Assembly (NCBI RefSeq): GCF_002813425.1 | Contig: NZ_PHUL01000001.1 | Coordinates: 3,773,001 to 3,837,000 of the forward strand | Direction: 5' to 3' | Length of the DNA: 64,000 bases | Source of the DNA: Cellulophaga sp. RHA19 | GTDB taxonomy: Bacteria > Bacteroidota > Bacteroidia > Flavobacteriales > Flavobacteriaceae | Shown here: one piece after another, positions 1-8,419 of the stretch | How the letters are laid out: each line of letters starts with the position of its first letter | Position numbering within the stretch: the first letter of the stretch is position 1 | The notes under the pieces: model-generated | The model's input: only the letters and a program-made list of their open reading frames with translations | Told to the model about the DNA's origin: nothing | The model's database searches: none | Translations under genes and position numbers: made by a program

Positions 1-199
1 AATTAGTTGCTATATAGTCTGTTTTACTTTTAAATATATTTTTAACTTCTTGCTCTTTGCTTACTATAGGCACAACCTGCTCTTTTACTTGCTCATGTTT
101 TAGCTTGTTCTGTTCTTGTTTTTCTTGACCTTTAGAAAAAGTACAAGCAGCGCATAGTAGTAATAGTAGTGTGTATTTTAGAAGTCTATAATTTATCAT
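1..199 (-). CDS. N-terminal part of a small secreted or lipoprotein-like protein (cut by window edge)
   Basis: A minus-strand frame opens with ATG at 199-197 and stays open for 66 codons to the window edge, so the 3' end is missing. The N-terminus has a hydrophobic leucine-rich stretch (residues 6-16) ending in CAAC, a plausible signal or lipoprotein leader. It is followed by a Lys/Glu/Gln-rich linker typical of exported flavobacterial proteins. The next gene upstream is a MORN-like secreted protein on the same strand 36 bases away. No family was recognised. Confidence 0.5.
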   Translation of the reverse strand, partial: MINYRLLKYTLLLLLCAACTFSKGQEKQEQNKLKHEQVKEQVVPIVSKEQEVKNIFKSKTDYIATN

Positions 200-235
200 A
201 TTAAATTAAGCAAGAGGTTCTTATAGGTTTAAATA

Positions 236-1171
236 TTATTTTACATCCTTAGATTTTATTACCCCATTTATACTTTTATATTTTTTGTATGAGGTAATTT
301 TTCCTGTATCATAAATATATTCATCATAATAATCTTGTGTAATATGATACACAAAATAATGTCCTTGAAACGGTTTATTATTTTTGTATTTACACGTCAC
401 AAATTTACCCGTAAACGGATTTAAACTTTTTTTTAGGGTAAGAACATCATTTACAAATGTATTTTCTGTTATTAATTCACCTTCATAAAATATGCTTTGT
501 ACTCCGTCTTTTTTTTTGTCCTTGTAATGGGTATATGTAACTTGTAACCAACTCTTTTTAATATCTAATCCATTTATAGGTTCATTATCTTTATATATAC
601 CAAATCCTATTTTATTGCCCTTACTAGTGTACCAATACACGCTATCCTTTTCTTTACCATATACTGTTGTAGCTAAAGGGTAAAAATCGTTTGGTGACAA
701 AAATTCTATTCTCTTGGCCGTTACACCATTTTTATACAAATATTTAACTGTTGCAGCCTTATATATACCATTGTATACATCGCCATTTTTATATTCGCTA
801 GTATACTCTATTTCACCGTTTTTTAAATAAACCGTAGTTTTTCCTTCTAATATTCCGTTGATATAGTTAGCTGTATTTGTTTTTCTTCCTTTTATATCAT
901 AAAAGGTAATTTCACCTTCCATAACTTCTTTTTCTAGGTTAGAAAAATGACCGTTCATTTGTAGCACACCATTTATAAAATAGTCTTTTACGTGAAAAAG
1001 AGAATCGTTTTTTTTGGTTACAAGCCTATAAAATTCAGCTTTATCCTTGGTTGTTTGTTTCCAATTTTTATCAAAATAAATTTTTGATTGGCTATAGGTA
1101 TTCTGAAAAAGAAACAAGCATACAAATACCATTACAATTTTTTTTAGACCTCTGGTTTTTACAGTGTTCAT
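236..1171 (-). CDS. Secreted MORN-like (YwqK-type) repeat protein
   Basis: 311 residues with a Sec signal peptide (hydrophobic residues 12-25, cleavage likely after YSQ). The body holds repeated short blocks of the form F.NG...G...Y...G (for example NGVLQMNGHF, GEITFYDIKGR, NGILEGKTTVYLKNG), the pattern of MORN-like repeats in the YwqK family. Such proteins are abundant in Flavobacteriia, and their role outside the cytoplasm is usually unknown. It lies in a same-strand run of exported proteins and is probably co-transcribed with the gene 18 bases upstream. Family call from the repeat pattern; no function inferred. Confidence 0.65.
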   Translation of the reverse strand: MNTVKTRGLKKIVMVFVCLFLFQNTYSQSKIYFDKNWKQTTKDKAEFYRLVTKKNDSLFHVKDYFINGVLQMNGHFSNLEKEVMEGEITFYDIKGRKTNTANYINGILEGKTTVYLKNGEIEYTSEYKNGDVYNGIYKAATVKYLYKNGVTAKRIEFLSPNDFYPLATTVYGKEKDSVYWYTSKGNKIGFGIYKDNEPINGLDIKKSWLQVTYTHYKDKKKDGVQSIFYEGELITENTFVNDVLTLKKSLNPFTGKFVTCKYKNNKPFQGHYFVYHITQDYYDEYIYDTGKITSYKKYKSINGVIKSKDVK

Positions 1172-1189
1172 TATATTTTTTTAAAAAAA

Positions 1190-1687
1190 TTAAGTTGATA
1201 GTCCTTCTAAATTTGCCTCATCTATAAATTTTACTAGCTTATACTTTTTTAGCAAAAAAATTAAATATTTCCCCATTTGTTTAGAACAGCTACTTTTATA
1301 GTTATTTTTATTTTGAACATCTTCTACATCTATATTTCCTGTAATTGAAGAAATACGTACTTGAACTGCTATTTTACCTTTGTAATACATTAGAAACACT
1401 AAATTGTAATGATGCAACAATGCTCTAGATTGATCGTATGATTCTGGCCTTTTCAGCTTTCTTATAAATATATCTTGGTCTTTTTTACTTAAAAAAGCAT
1501 AACCTAATTCTTTTTTGTATTCCTTAACTTTTGTTCCTGGAGTAGACATTTCTTTAGACTGTATATTCCAAATTGAAAACTGAATACTATCTACTGCAAC
1601 GGGTATTAAATTTTGTTTAGGTTTATCTACTTGAGAAAAACAAACTGAAGAAATTAATAACAAACATAAAATTAGTATCTGTTTCAT
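1190..1687 (-). CDS. Hypothetical secreted protein
   Basis: 165 residues with a clear signal peptide (MKQILILCLLL...VCFSQ). The mature part is basic with a central beta-rich segment (NLVFLMYYKGKIAVQVRIS) and a C-terminal motif around CSKQMGKYLIFLLKKYKLVKFID. I do not recognise the family. It is spaced 18 bases from the downstream MORN-like gene and 32 from the upstream lipoprotein, consistent with an operon of exported proteins. Confidence 0.6.
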   Translation of the reverse strand: MKQILILCLLLISSVCFSQVDKPKQNLIPVAVDSIQFSIWNIQSKEMSTPGTKVKEYKKELGYAFLSKKDQDIFIRKLKRPESYDQSRALLHHYNLVFLMYYKGKIAVQVRISSITGNIDVEDVQNKNNYKSSCSKQMGKYLIFLLKKYKLVKFIDEANLEGLST

Positions 1688-1719
1688 ATTTTATAAATTA
1701 GTTAAAAACATCTATTTCT

Positions 1720-2328
1720 TTACTTAAATACCAAACTATCTTGTGGTTTACACTCTTGATATGCTTTAAACATTGTAATATAATTTACAACACCTAATTC
1801 ATTATAAAGAAACAATATTCTAGTTTTTTTTAAACAATATTCCAATGAATAGTTACTTTCACTAATAGGTTTTCCCAGTTTTTCTTTTACTTCTACTATG
1901 TTAGACTTACCTAGTATAATTCCGTTATAAAACTTTGCTTTTGCATTGTCTAATTTTATGTTAGTTAATACCTGCTCTTTAGGTTCTGGTGTACTTTCTA
2001 CCCAGCTTTTATTAAAATTTAATTCTATACCTAAAGTATCATTTTTAATAGTAGTGCTAGAGCTCCACATTGGACTAGAATTTCCGCAACTTAAACTACC
2101 GTGTTTGGTTTCCTTAAAAAAAACTTTATTCTGCTTTTTAAAACCTGAGTAGGTTAAAGAGTCAATTTTTAAATAAGATATTGTAAAATCTTTATTAATA
2201 CGTAAAGTATCTGTCAACTTTGCACTAGAATTAGCTTCTAGCTTTTCTAATTCTTTAATTTCTTGTTTTTCTTTACTACCGCAAGAAATTAGGCAAAAAA
2301 CCATTATACAAAGCAAGCCAATTTTCAT
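1720..2328 (-). CDS. Hypothetical lipoprotein
   Basis: 202 residues. The signal sequence ends in a lipobox (CLISC, Cys at residue 16), followed by GSKEKQE, the acidic/polar start typical of Bacteroidota surface lipoproteins. The C-terminal part (GKSNIVEVKEKLGKP ... NYSLEYC) resembles the pattern of small proteins that compute a scaling of a preceding turn (SmpA/BamE-like GxsxxeVxxxLGxP), so a BamE-like fold is possible. That resemblance is weak and is an inference. Confidence 0.6.
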   Translation of the reverse strand: MKIGLLCIMVFCLISCGSKEKQEIKELEKLEANSSAKLTDTLRINKDFTISYLKIDSLTYSGFKKQNKVFFKETKHGSLSCGNSSPMWSSSTTIKNDTLGIELNFNKSWVESTPEPKEQVLTNIKLDNAKAKFYNGIILGKSNIVEVKEKLGKPISESNYSLEYCLKKTRILFLYNELGVVNYITMFKAYQECKPQDSLVFK

Positions 2329-2383
2329 TTGTTTATCATTTTATTAAAACAATAATACACACAGTTGTATAACTACCAATCCG

Positions 2384-2424
2384 GCAATTAATATTCGTAA
2401 GCGTGTGTTGTATATTTAAACTGG
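2384..2424. repeat. Intergenic direct repeat, copy 1
   Basis: The core CAATTAATATTCGTAAGCGT, then TGTTGTATATTTAAA after a short spacer, recurs nearly unchanged at 4833-4870, each time directly downstream of a minus-strand gene. With AATACACACAGTTGTATAAC at 2349-2368 it forms an imperfect inverted pair. The arrangement resembles the cassette-boundary elements further along the window. Confidence 0.6.
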
Positions 2425-2799
2425 TTATTTAAGTCCTTTTGAGTTTTGCTCCTTTACAACTCCGCCAACCAATACACCAACCACGCCTGCAATTATATAA
2501 AAAGGCAATCCTAAAAGTAAAAACACAGGAAAATCTTGCCAACTACTTACAGAGCATATTATTAAAAATAATAGTGTCGAAAAAAAAGGGTAAAAAAAAA
2601 GTTTTAGTTTAGATCTATATATACCCGTAGTTGCATAACAAACAGGTATTAAACTTATAATAACAGGTGCAACAAAAATGAATATAAAGTTCTCAATAGA
2701 AACATCAAAACTCTCTCTTAAAACTCTTAAAACAACTCCGTAAAGCACAGCTAAAAGTATACCTGAGTAACTTTGTATTTGTATCTTTTTTATAAGCAT
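2425..2799 (-). CDS. Hypothetical small integral membrane protein
   Basis: 124 residues that are almost entirely hydrophobic: about four transmembrane segments (residues 12-25, 36-60, 68-90 and 94-115), with a Gly/Val-rich last helix and a short charged tail. There is no signal peptide with a cleavage site and no catalytic motif. It is flanked on both sides by lipoprotein genes on the same strand, with the direct repeat immediately after its stop codon. Function unknown. Confidence 0.55.
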   Translation of the reverse strand: MLIKKIQIQSYSGILLAVLYGVVLRVLRESFDVSIENFIFIFVAPVIISLIPVCYATTGIYRSKLKLFFYPFFSTLLFLIICSVSSWQDFPVFLLLGLPFYIIAGVVGVLVGGVVKEQNSKGLK

Positions 2800-2839
2800 A
2801 GTTCTAAAATTAACTACTTACTCTGCTATAAACTTATTC

Positions 2840-4759
2840 TTAAAACTGACTAAGCTGCTCCATAAAATACTTTTTTAATGCATACAAACGAGAAGTTAAA
2901 TTAGTATTTACCTCTTCTGTATTTGATATTTCTGTAATGATATACAAATAAAGCTCTAGATCATTTTTATCTAATTTATTGTTAACCTCATCTCCAAAAA
3001 TTAATTTTCTTAAAGCTGCTGTTTTGGTAGAAGTTGTACTCTCTTTGTTATTTCTTTTTATACGCTCTAAATTTTCAATAAGATTTTCAACCATAAGATC
3101 TCCATTTTTAAAATCTTTTATGGCATACGCATTTTTTGCAATAGATGAAATCATAAAACTAATATCTGCGTAAAGGTCTTTTGGATAAAAATTTGTAAAT
3201 GCATCTAGCACCTCTTTACATCTTTTAATATCTCCTGTTTCTTTGTAATGATTAGTGAGGGTTTCAAAAGAAGATGTATAATTTATTAAAACAGAAAGCT
3301 CAGTTTTTGAGCTATTTTTAGTGTTTTTATGATATTGAAAATTATCTACTAAAACAGCATAGGTTTTATCTGCATCTATACCTGCTACATACTTATCATT
3401 TTCTATTTTGTTTTTAGGATTAGCTGTTATTTTATATGCAAAACCAGATTTTTCTAAATAGTTAGATACTACAGGCAACTCATTAAATGTACAGTAAACA
3501 GGTCTTGTTTTTATATTTGCCCCTATAATATCTAACGCAAGTAATTCTCCTTTAACTATATAATTTTTTTTGTACTTAAGTTTTAAGGTATCTTGATTTA
3601 TAGCAATAGCTATTTTATTTGTAGACAATTTAGCATTCTCTTTTGCTTTTTTATAAACTACAGATGAGTCTTTTGCATTTATTAGTTGTAGTGTACTTTT
3701 TAAACCTAAATACTTATTATCATTTTTATCCTTATCGAAAACCACATAAGACAAATTCTCTTTTGTATATGCATCTGGTTTTAGTGTAAGCCTAATTGGT
3801 GATGAAGCCAAAACCATATCATCTCTTAAATGGTTTACATAACTGTTTTGGTTTAGTAAACTCGTATTTACAATAGCAACGTCTTGGCGGTGTTTTAGCT
3901 TTGCTTGTGCGTACATAAACGGAAATGTATCATTATCTCCTGTGGTAAATAAAATAGCATTAGGTTCTAAAGAGTTTAAATAGTTCTTTGCATAATCCAT
4001 AACAAAATCTGTGTACAAACCATCTGGCAAAAATGCTAAAGCCTCTACCTGGTTTTGGTAAATACTAAGGTTTAAATAAGCATCAACATACTCGTTATCT
4101 AATTTATTACAAATGGTACCTACAACTGTTGGATAATCTGGATTTTTTTGACAAAGTATGGTATAATTTTCTATAGCCTTTTCTTCATAATTAATATATG
4201 TTTTAAGCTGCTCTTTTGTAAATTGATTTTTACCAGATTCTAAAAATTTAAATTGTTCTTTAGTATCTCCAAATTCATAACTATTGTTTAATAAATGACT
4301 TGCACTGGCACTGTATGCTCTTCCTAAAGCATAGTATTCTAACTCTGTTAAGTCCTTTTTGTGCTCTAAAAAAGCAATAACATCTTTAGCCCAACCCACA
4401 TAACCATAGTAAGGCAACACATTAAACCTTTCTTTATAATAATACGTTAAATGATAATTAGCATACTCGGCATTTAACGCTTTACCTTTAGGAAAATTTA
4501 ACTCTTGGTATGTATTGTTAGAAGCACTCCAGAACAAAGTTGTTTTTTTATAATCATTAGTATCATAATTATACTCTTGAATATAGTAACCCTCTTGTTT
4601 TTTAACAAATCTAATCTCATCTGTACCCTGCTCCTTCCGTAGATCATAACTTGTAAAGAACGTAGTTACTACATCATCAAAAGAAGGAAATTTATGTTGT
4701 GCGCTCTTGCAGCTAACACAAAAAATGAAACAGAATAAAAGAATGCTTTTTTTAATCAT
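2840..4759 (-). CDS. Lipoprotein with the C-terminal GDNDTFP domain of DUF2723 proteins
   Basis: 639 residues. The lipobox VSC (Cys 17) marks a lipoprotein. Around residue 265 it carries NAILFTTGDNDTFPFMYAQ and then RQDVAIVNTSLLNQNSY. This is the signature that follows the membrane domain in Bacteroidota DUF2723 proteins (protein O-mannosyltransferase-like), where it reads ...GDNDTFP...DVRVVNLSLL.... The polytopic N-terminal half of DUF2723 is absent here, so this looks like a free-standing extracytoplasmic version. The C-terminal third is helical and TPR-like. Role unknown; binding to a glycan or lipid-linked donor is conjecture. Confidence 0.65.
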   Translation of the reverse strand: MIKKSILLFCFIFCVSCKSAQHKFPSFDDVVTTFFTSYDLRKEQGTDEIRFVKKQEGYYIQEYNYDTNDYKKTTLFWSASNNTYQELNFPKGKALNAEYANYHLTYYYKERFNVLPYYGYVGWAKDVIAFLEHKKDLTELEYYALGRAYSASASHLLNNSYEFGDTKEQFKFLESGKNQFTKEQLKTYINYEEKAIENYTILCQKNPDYPTVVGTICNKLDNEYVDAYLNLSIYQNQVEALAFLPDGLYTDFVMDYAKNYLNSLEPNAILFTTGDNDTFPFMYAQAKLKHRQDVAIVNTSLLNQNSYVNHLRDDMVLASSPIRLTLKPDAYTKENLSYVVFDKDKNDNKYLGLKSTLQLINAKDSSVVYKKAKENAKLSTNKIAIAINQDTLKLKYKKNYIVKGELLALDIIGANIKTRPVYCTFNELPVVSNYLEKSGFAYKITANPKNKIENDKYVAGIDADKTYAVLVDNFQYHKNTKNSSKTELSVLINYTSSFETLTNHYKETGDIKRCKEVLDAFTNFYPKDLYADISFMISSIAKNAYAIKDFKNGDLMVENLIENLERIKRNNKESTTSTKTAALRKLIFGDEVNNKLDKNDLELYLYIITEISNTEEVNTNLTSRLYALKKYFMEQLSQF

Positions 4760-4832
4760 TTGAGAAATGTATTTTTTAAATATATTTTTTAACGAATACC
4801 AATACTAACAATAGCAAAGCAATTACCAAAAT

Positions 4833-4870
4833 AGCAATTAATATTCGTAAGCGTCTGTTATATATTTAAA
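4833..4870. repeat. Intergenic direct repeat, copy 2
   Basis: Near-identical to 2384-2424: CAATTAATATTCGTAAGCGT, then CTGTTATATATTTAAA. It lies between the DUF2723-like lipoprotein and the next lipoprotein gene. Two copies at equivalent positions suggest either a mobile cassette boundary or a conserved 3' element. Confidence 0.6.
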
Positions 4871-4889
4871 ATGCTCCTATTAGTTATTT

Positions 4890-5582
4890 TTAATAGTTTA
4901 TCTCCCTAACTTCTAGTTTACCTATATCGTTTTTATTAAAAGAATTTTTAGACAATCTTTTAGTCCAATTACCATTTTTATCAAATGCTAAATACTTGTA
5001 TTTTATATTAGATATAGTATCCTTATTTTTATTTATGGCTACTTTGTTTTTAATAAATTTATCATCTGTATAATAATAAAAATGTGAATCTATTTTATCT
5101 CCGTTTACAAGAGTTACTTTAGAAAACCTATCATTTTGCTTTTCAACTCTAATAGAAAATAATAACTCGCCATTAGTAGCAAAAGATTCCTCTAAAATTA
5201 AAGAATCAGACACGTACTTTATTTTGCTTTTGTTACGCAAAACATTGTCTTTGCTATAATGAAAAGATTCATAGTTTTTATCTTTAGTATACTTAGTTGT
5301 TGTGCTACTAGTTCTGTTATTTTCTGCGTTTAAAGTAATAGATTTTGTAAACCTTCCTAAACTATCAAAACTAACAATTAAGGTATTTAACAGACTAAGT
5401 TCATCTTCTTTAATTACGCTACTACTAAAATTAGCCTTATATGTTTTTTCTTTTAGAGATTTAGCTATACCTGTAAGTTCAAATCTATTCCATTCACTTG
5501 TATTTTCGACTTGGTTTTGCTGATTTACAAAAGCACAACTTAATGGCAAAATTAAAAGTAACGTAATTAGCAACTGCTTCAT
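4890..5582 (-). CDS. Hypothetical lipoprotein with YD/RHS-like beta repeats
   Basis: 230 residues with a lipobox (PLSC, Cys 16). The body has repeated beta units such as FDSLGRFTKSI, YSKDNVLRNKSKIKY and FDKNGNWTKR. These resemble the Y/F-D-x-x-G repeat of wall-associated and RHS-type proteins and are common in Bacteroidota surface lipoproteins. Same strand as its neighbours, 20 bases from the next upstream gene, so probably one transcript. Function unknown. Confidence 0.55.
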   Translation of the reverse strand: MKQLLITLLLILPLSCAFVNQQNQVENTSEWNRFELTGIAKSLKEKTYKANFSSSVIKEDELSLLNTLIVSFDSLGRFTKSITLNAENNRTSSTTTKYTKDKNYESFHYSKDNVLRNKSKIKYVSDSLILEESFATNGELLFSIRVEKQNDRFSKVTLVNGDKIDSHFYYYTDDKFIKNKVAINKNKDTISNIKYKYLAFDKNGNWTKRLSKNSFNKNDIGKLEVREINY

Positions 5583-5602
5583 TATTTGTTTTTAATGTTA
5601 TA

Positions 5603-6451
5603 TTACTTCTTTTTAAAATGAATGTATTTTTCTCCGCAATCATTTAACTTCACATAATAATTCATTGCATTACCGTAATTCTGAATTGTTAATTCTCCTG
5701 GACTATATTGGCCCTCTACACCAAGTGTACGCTTGCCTATTTTTTTTAGCGCTGCATACTCTTTTTCTTTTTCGGTATCCTCTTCAGGCAAAGCAACATC
5801 AAAATAATCTTCAGCGTATTCAATCTCTGTTAGGTTGATATATAAACCTTCATCCCTATAAAAATTAAGCTTCCCTTTTAAATTTCGTTCTTTAGATTTA
5901 TAGCTGTAGTAGTACTCGCCTTTAGACTTTGTAAACGTAAGAGTTAGGTTGCAAACTTCATTGTAATATTCACCCAGTATATCTACTGGTAAAGGAGTTA
6001 CTTTTTTAGCTGCTTGTGTTAAAACTAAAGGGTATTCTTTTTTGTTTTCTGCATTTACCCAAACCCCTTTTATGCCAGAATCTTCAATTTTTCCTTTTAA
6101 AATAGCCAGTGTATCATTTTTATAATTTAGCTCGTATGCAAGTAAGCTATCTGCTACAACTGTACCTACTACTTTTATATCTACACCTATTTTTTTGTAA
6201 TAATAAAACCCATTTATATGGCCTTCCTTATTATCTAAGTCAAAGGCTACCTCTAAATTGTTGTTTATTTTTCCGGTGTAGCTTCCTAAACTTATTTCTT
6301 TATTTAGAGGTTTAGATGGTTCTTGTTTTGCATTGGTCTCTTCCGTTTTATTAGAAGTAACTTCTGTAGTTTTAGTGTCTTCAGTTTTTGCTTTTTTGTC
6401 TGCACAAGAAACTAAAAATATTGTAAGTGCTGTAAGTAGGATTTTTTTCAT
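5603..6451 (-). CDS. Hypothetical lipoprotein with beta-rich repeats
   Basis: 282 residues. The lipobox FLVSC (Cys 16) is followed by a long Lys/Glu/Thr linker (residues 18-50), then about 230 residues of alternating beta strands. The pattern GSYTGKINNNLEVAFDL..GHINGFYYYKK suggests a lipocalin-like or repeat beta structure with two similar halves (residues about 55-150 and 160-280). Probably surface or periplasm exposed. No family recognised beyond that. Confidence 0.55.
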   Translation of the reverse strand: MKKILLTALTIFLVSCADKKAKTEDTKTTEVTSNKTEETNAKQEPSKPLNKEISLGSYTGKINNNLEVAFDLDNKEGHINGFYYYKKIGVDIKVVGTVVADSLLAYELNYKNDTLAILKGKIEDSGIKGVWVNAENKKEYPLVLTQAAKKVTPLPVDILGEYYNEVCNLTLTFTKSKGEYYYSYKSKERNLKGKLNFYRDEGLYINLTEIEYAEDYFDVALPEEDTEKEKEYAALKKIGKRTLGVEGQYSPGELTIQNYGNAMNYYVKLNDCGEKYIHFKKK

Positions 6452-6650
6452 TTTAAATAAATATTTAGATTACCGCAATATAAATTATAATTGTATTTAT
6501 ATATTACTATTAATAGTATTTTTTGAGCAAACTTGCCTTTCTATAAAGATCTGTATCGTAAATAAAAGATTTAATAATAAATTAAACTAGTATCAATAAT
6601 AGCATTATTCCTTTATTGTAAATTGCCTTTCATTAAAAAAAGACTGTTAA

Positions 6651-7265
6651 TTACTTTAAAACTCCTCTAACAAATAAAAAAACACCTATAGCAGTTACAC
6701 TAAAAGAAACTATACTATTTCCTGCTTTATATAGCAATAATAGGCCTATAAGTAATAATACTATACCAACAATTCTGTTGGCTTTAGACTTCTTTTCTGC
6801 TTTTTCTACTTTCTCTTTTAATCCTGGTGCAACTTCAAACATATGTTCCTGAAAGTTATTTATCAGATCTACAATGTTATCAGAACTATTTGCAAGTTTA
6901 TCCTGAAACTCTTTATCGTTTTTTTCTTTTTCATTTAAAGCATCTGTTAATTCGTTTTGCAAACCTCTTATTACGGCTTCATCCTTAAAAACAGTTAACT
7001 CTTCTTCTGCAAATCTATCCATATTGTAAAGTATTATGCTAAACAAATCTTCCTTAGATAATTGTTTAACTGAGTCTATTACACTTCCCTTTCTTGCATT
7101 ATTAGCTTCTATTGCATCAGCTAATTGCTCCTCTAGACCTCTTTTATGTATTTCTTCTGTATAGGCTCTGCGCTCAGCATTACACAAGTCTCTATGCAAT
7201 AAGCTACCAAAAAGTACTTCATTAGAAGTTTTTTTAGAAATACTTTTAAAATCATTATAGTTCAT
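6651..7265 (-). CDS. Hypothetical C-tail membrane protein with internal duplication
   Basis: 204 residues. Two related helical blocks occur at about residues 35-62 (EEIHKRGLEEQLADAIEANN) and 88-115 (DEAVIRGLQNELTDALNEKE). A charged coiled region follows (130-165), and two transmembrane helices close the protein (168-182, 187-202). There is no signal peptide, so the helical part is probably cytoplasmic and tethered by the C-terminal hairpin. It overlaps no neighbour and ends 30 bases from the next gene's coordinates. Function unknown. Confidence 0.55.
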   Translation of the reverse strand: MNYNDFKSISKKTSNEVLFGSLLHRDLCNAERRAYTEEIHKRGLEEQLADAIEANNARKGSVIDSVKQLSKEDLFSIILYNMDRFAEEELTVFKDEAVIRGLQNELTDALNEKEKNDKEFQDKLANSSDNIVDLINNFQEHMFEVAPGLKEKVEKAEKKSKANRIVGIVLLLIGLLLLYKAGNSIVSFSVTAIGVFLFVRGVLK

Positions 7266-7295
7266 ATGTAAGAATTGGTTTAGAAAAGTATAAGT

Positions 7296-8159
7296 CTACT
7301 TTACAGATGTAGAATAATACTTTCTAATTTGCGATAATCTAAAGATGCAAAAAACATAAAGAGAAAAGACCCCTAAAACAATTAAAATTGCAATACTATT
7401 TAAACTGTTAGAATCATTAAGTATGTATGTAAAAAAAGAAGCAAATACAATGGCATTTATATAGCCAACAGGCTCTAGATACTCTATTATTTTTTTATCG
7501 TAAAATTTAGTCTTAACCACTTTTTTTAACATTACTAAATAAACGTAATATGATATTCCACTTAAGAATAATAAAATAACAATTGCCTTAATTGATACAT
7601 CTTCATATATACTAAAAAGCTTTTCTTTACCCGCCGAAACTGCAATAACAAATGAAGCTGCTGTTAGTAACCTGGTTGTAAAATAAAGAATAAACCATTT
7701 TTTTGGTTTATGGCTAAATTTTAAATATTCATTTTTATTCATAGTCCCATTTAGTAATTCACTGTAATGATGCATTAACATATCGTTTGTTAATTTCATT
7801 TCATAAATACCTTCCTTGTAGGCGCTACTATTAGCATCATTATAATCAGAAACCCACTTTGTTAAGCTACTATCATCAATTTTTAAAAAGGATTGAGCTT
7901 GCTTCTCTTTAAGTTCTAGAAAATCTGACTTTTCTTTAAAATAAAATATAAGACTAATGTTTATAAACGAATAAGAGTCATTAAAATTTAAGCAGATAAT
8001 TAATGAACTATTTTCTAGATATACACAAGTATCATTAGAATTGTCTATTTTTTTTGCTAGGTTTTGATTAACTGAAAACTTGTACTTTTTAATTACTTCT
8101 TTAAAATTTATTTTTACATTTTCAACCAATTTTTTTTTATTGTATTCTATTACCTGCAT
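7296..8159 (-). CDS. Hypothetical membrane protein
   Basis: 287 residues. The first 150 are soluble and basic (KKLVENVKINFKEVIKKYKF). Four hydrophobic segments follow at about residues 155-175, 188-208, 228-246 and 255-272. No enzyme motif is seen. The promoter region contains the short form of a dispersed box (ATTTTCCTACAATATAAAAC at 8185-8204), shared with five other loci in the window, so regulation may be shared. Function unknown. Confidence 0.55.
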   Translation of the reverse strand: MQVIEYNKKKLVENVKINFKEVIKKYKFSVNQNLAKKIDNSNDTCVYLENSSLIICLNFNDSYSFINISLIFYFKEKSDFLELKEKQAQSFLKIDDSSLTKWVSDYNDANSSAYKEGIYEMKLTNDMLMHHYSELLNGTMNKNEYLKFSHKPKKWFILYFTTRLLTAASFVIAVSAGKEKLFSIYEDVSIKAIVILLFLSGISYYVYLVMLKKVVKTKFYDKKIIEYLEPVGYINAIVFASFFTYILNDSNSLNSIAILIVLGVFSLYVFCIFRLSQIRKYYSTSVK

Positions 8160-8184
8160 ATATTCTATCCTTAAAAACTAATTA

Positions 8185-8204
8185 ATTTTCCTACAATATA
8201 AAAC
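8185..8204 (-). promoter_or_regulatory. Core copy of the dispersed promoter box
   Basis: ATTTTCCTACAATATAAAAC reads on the minus strand as GTTTTATATTGTAGGAAAAT and contains TATATTG, a variant of the Bacteroidota -7 element. It lies 26 bases upstream of the membrane-protein start codon. The palindrome present in the full copies is not recognisable here. Confidence 0.4.
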
Positions 8205-8419
8205 AATTTCTATAGTGTTTTTAGTAAGGTGAAGTTTTTAGATAAAATGCACCAAATCTTTTTATAAAAAAATAGTTCTAATTTTATTTTTAATCCGTTG
8301 TATTGGTTGAAAGCAAAAACCAAAAGTTTGTTTTACTAAATAGTCAATGTTAATTTTATCTAGTTTTATTTTTTGATTTTATATTAAAAAATAAAATAGG
8401 GTTTGTGAATAAATATAAT

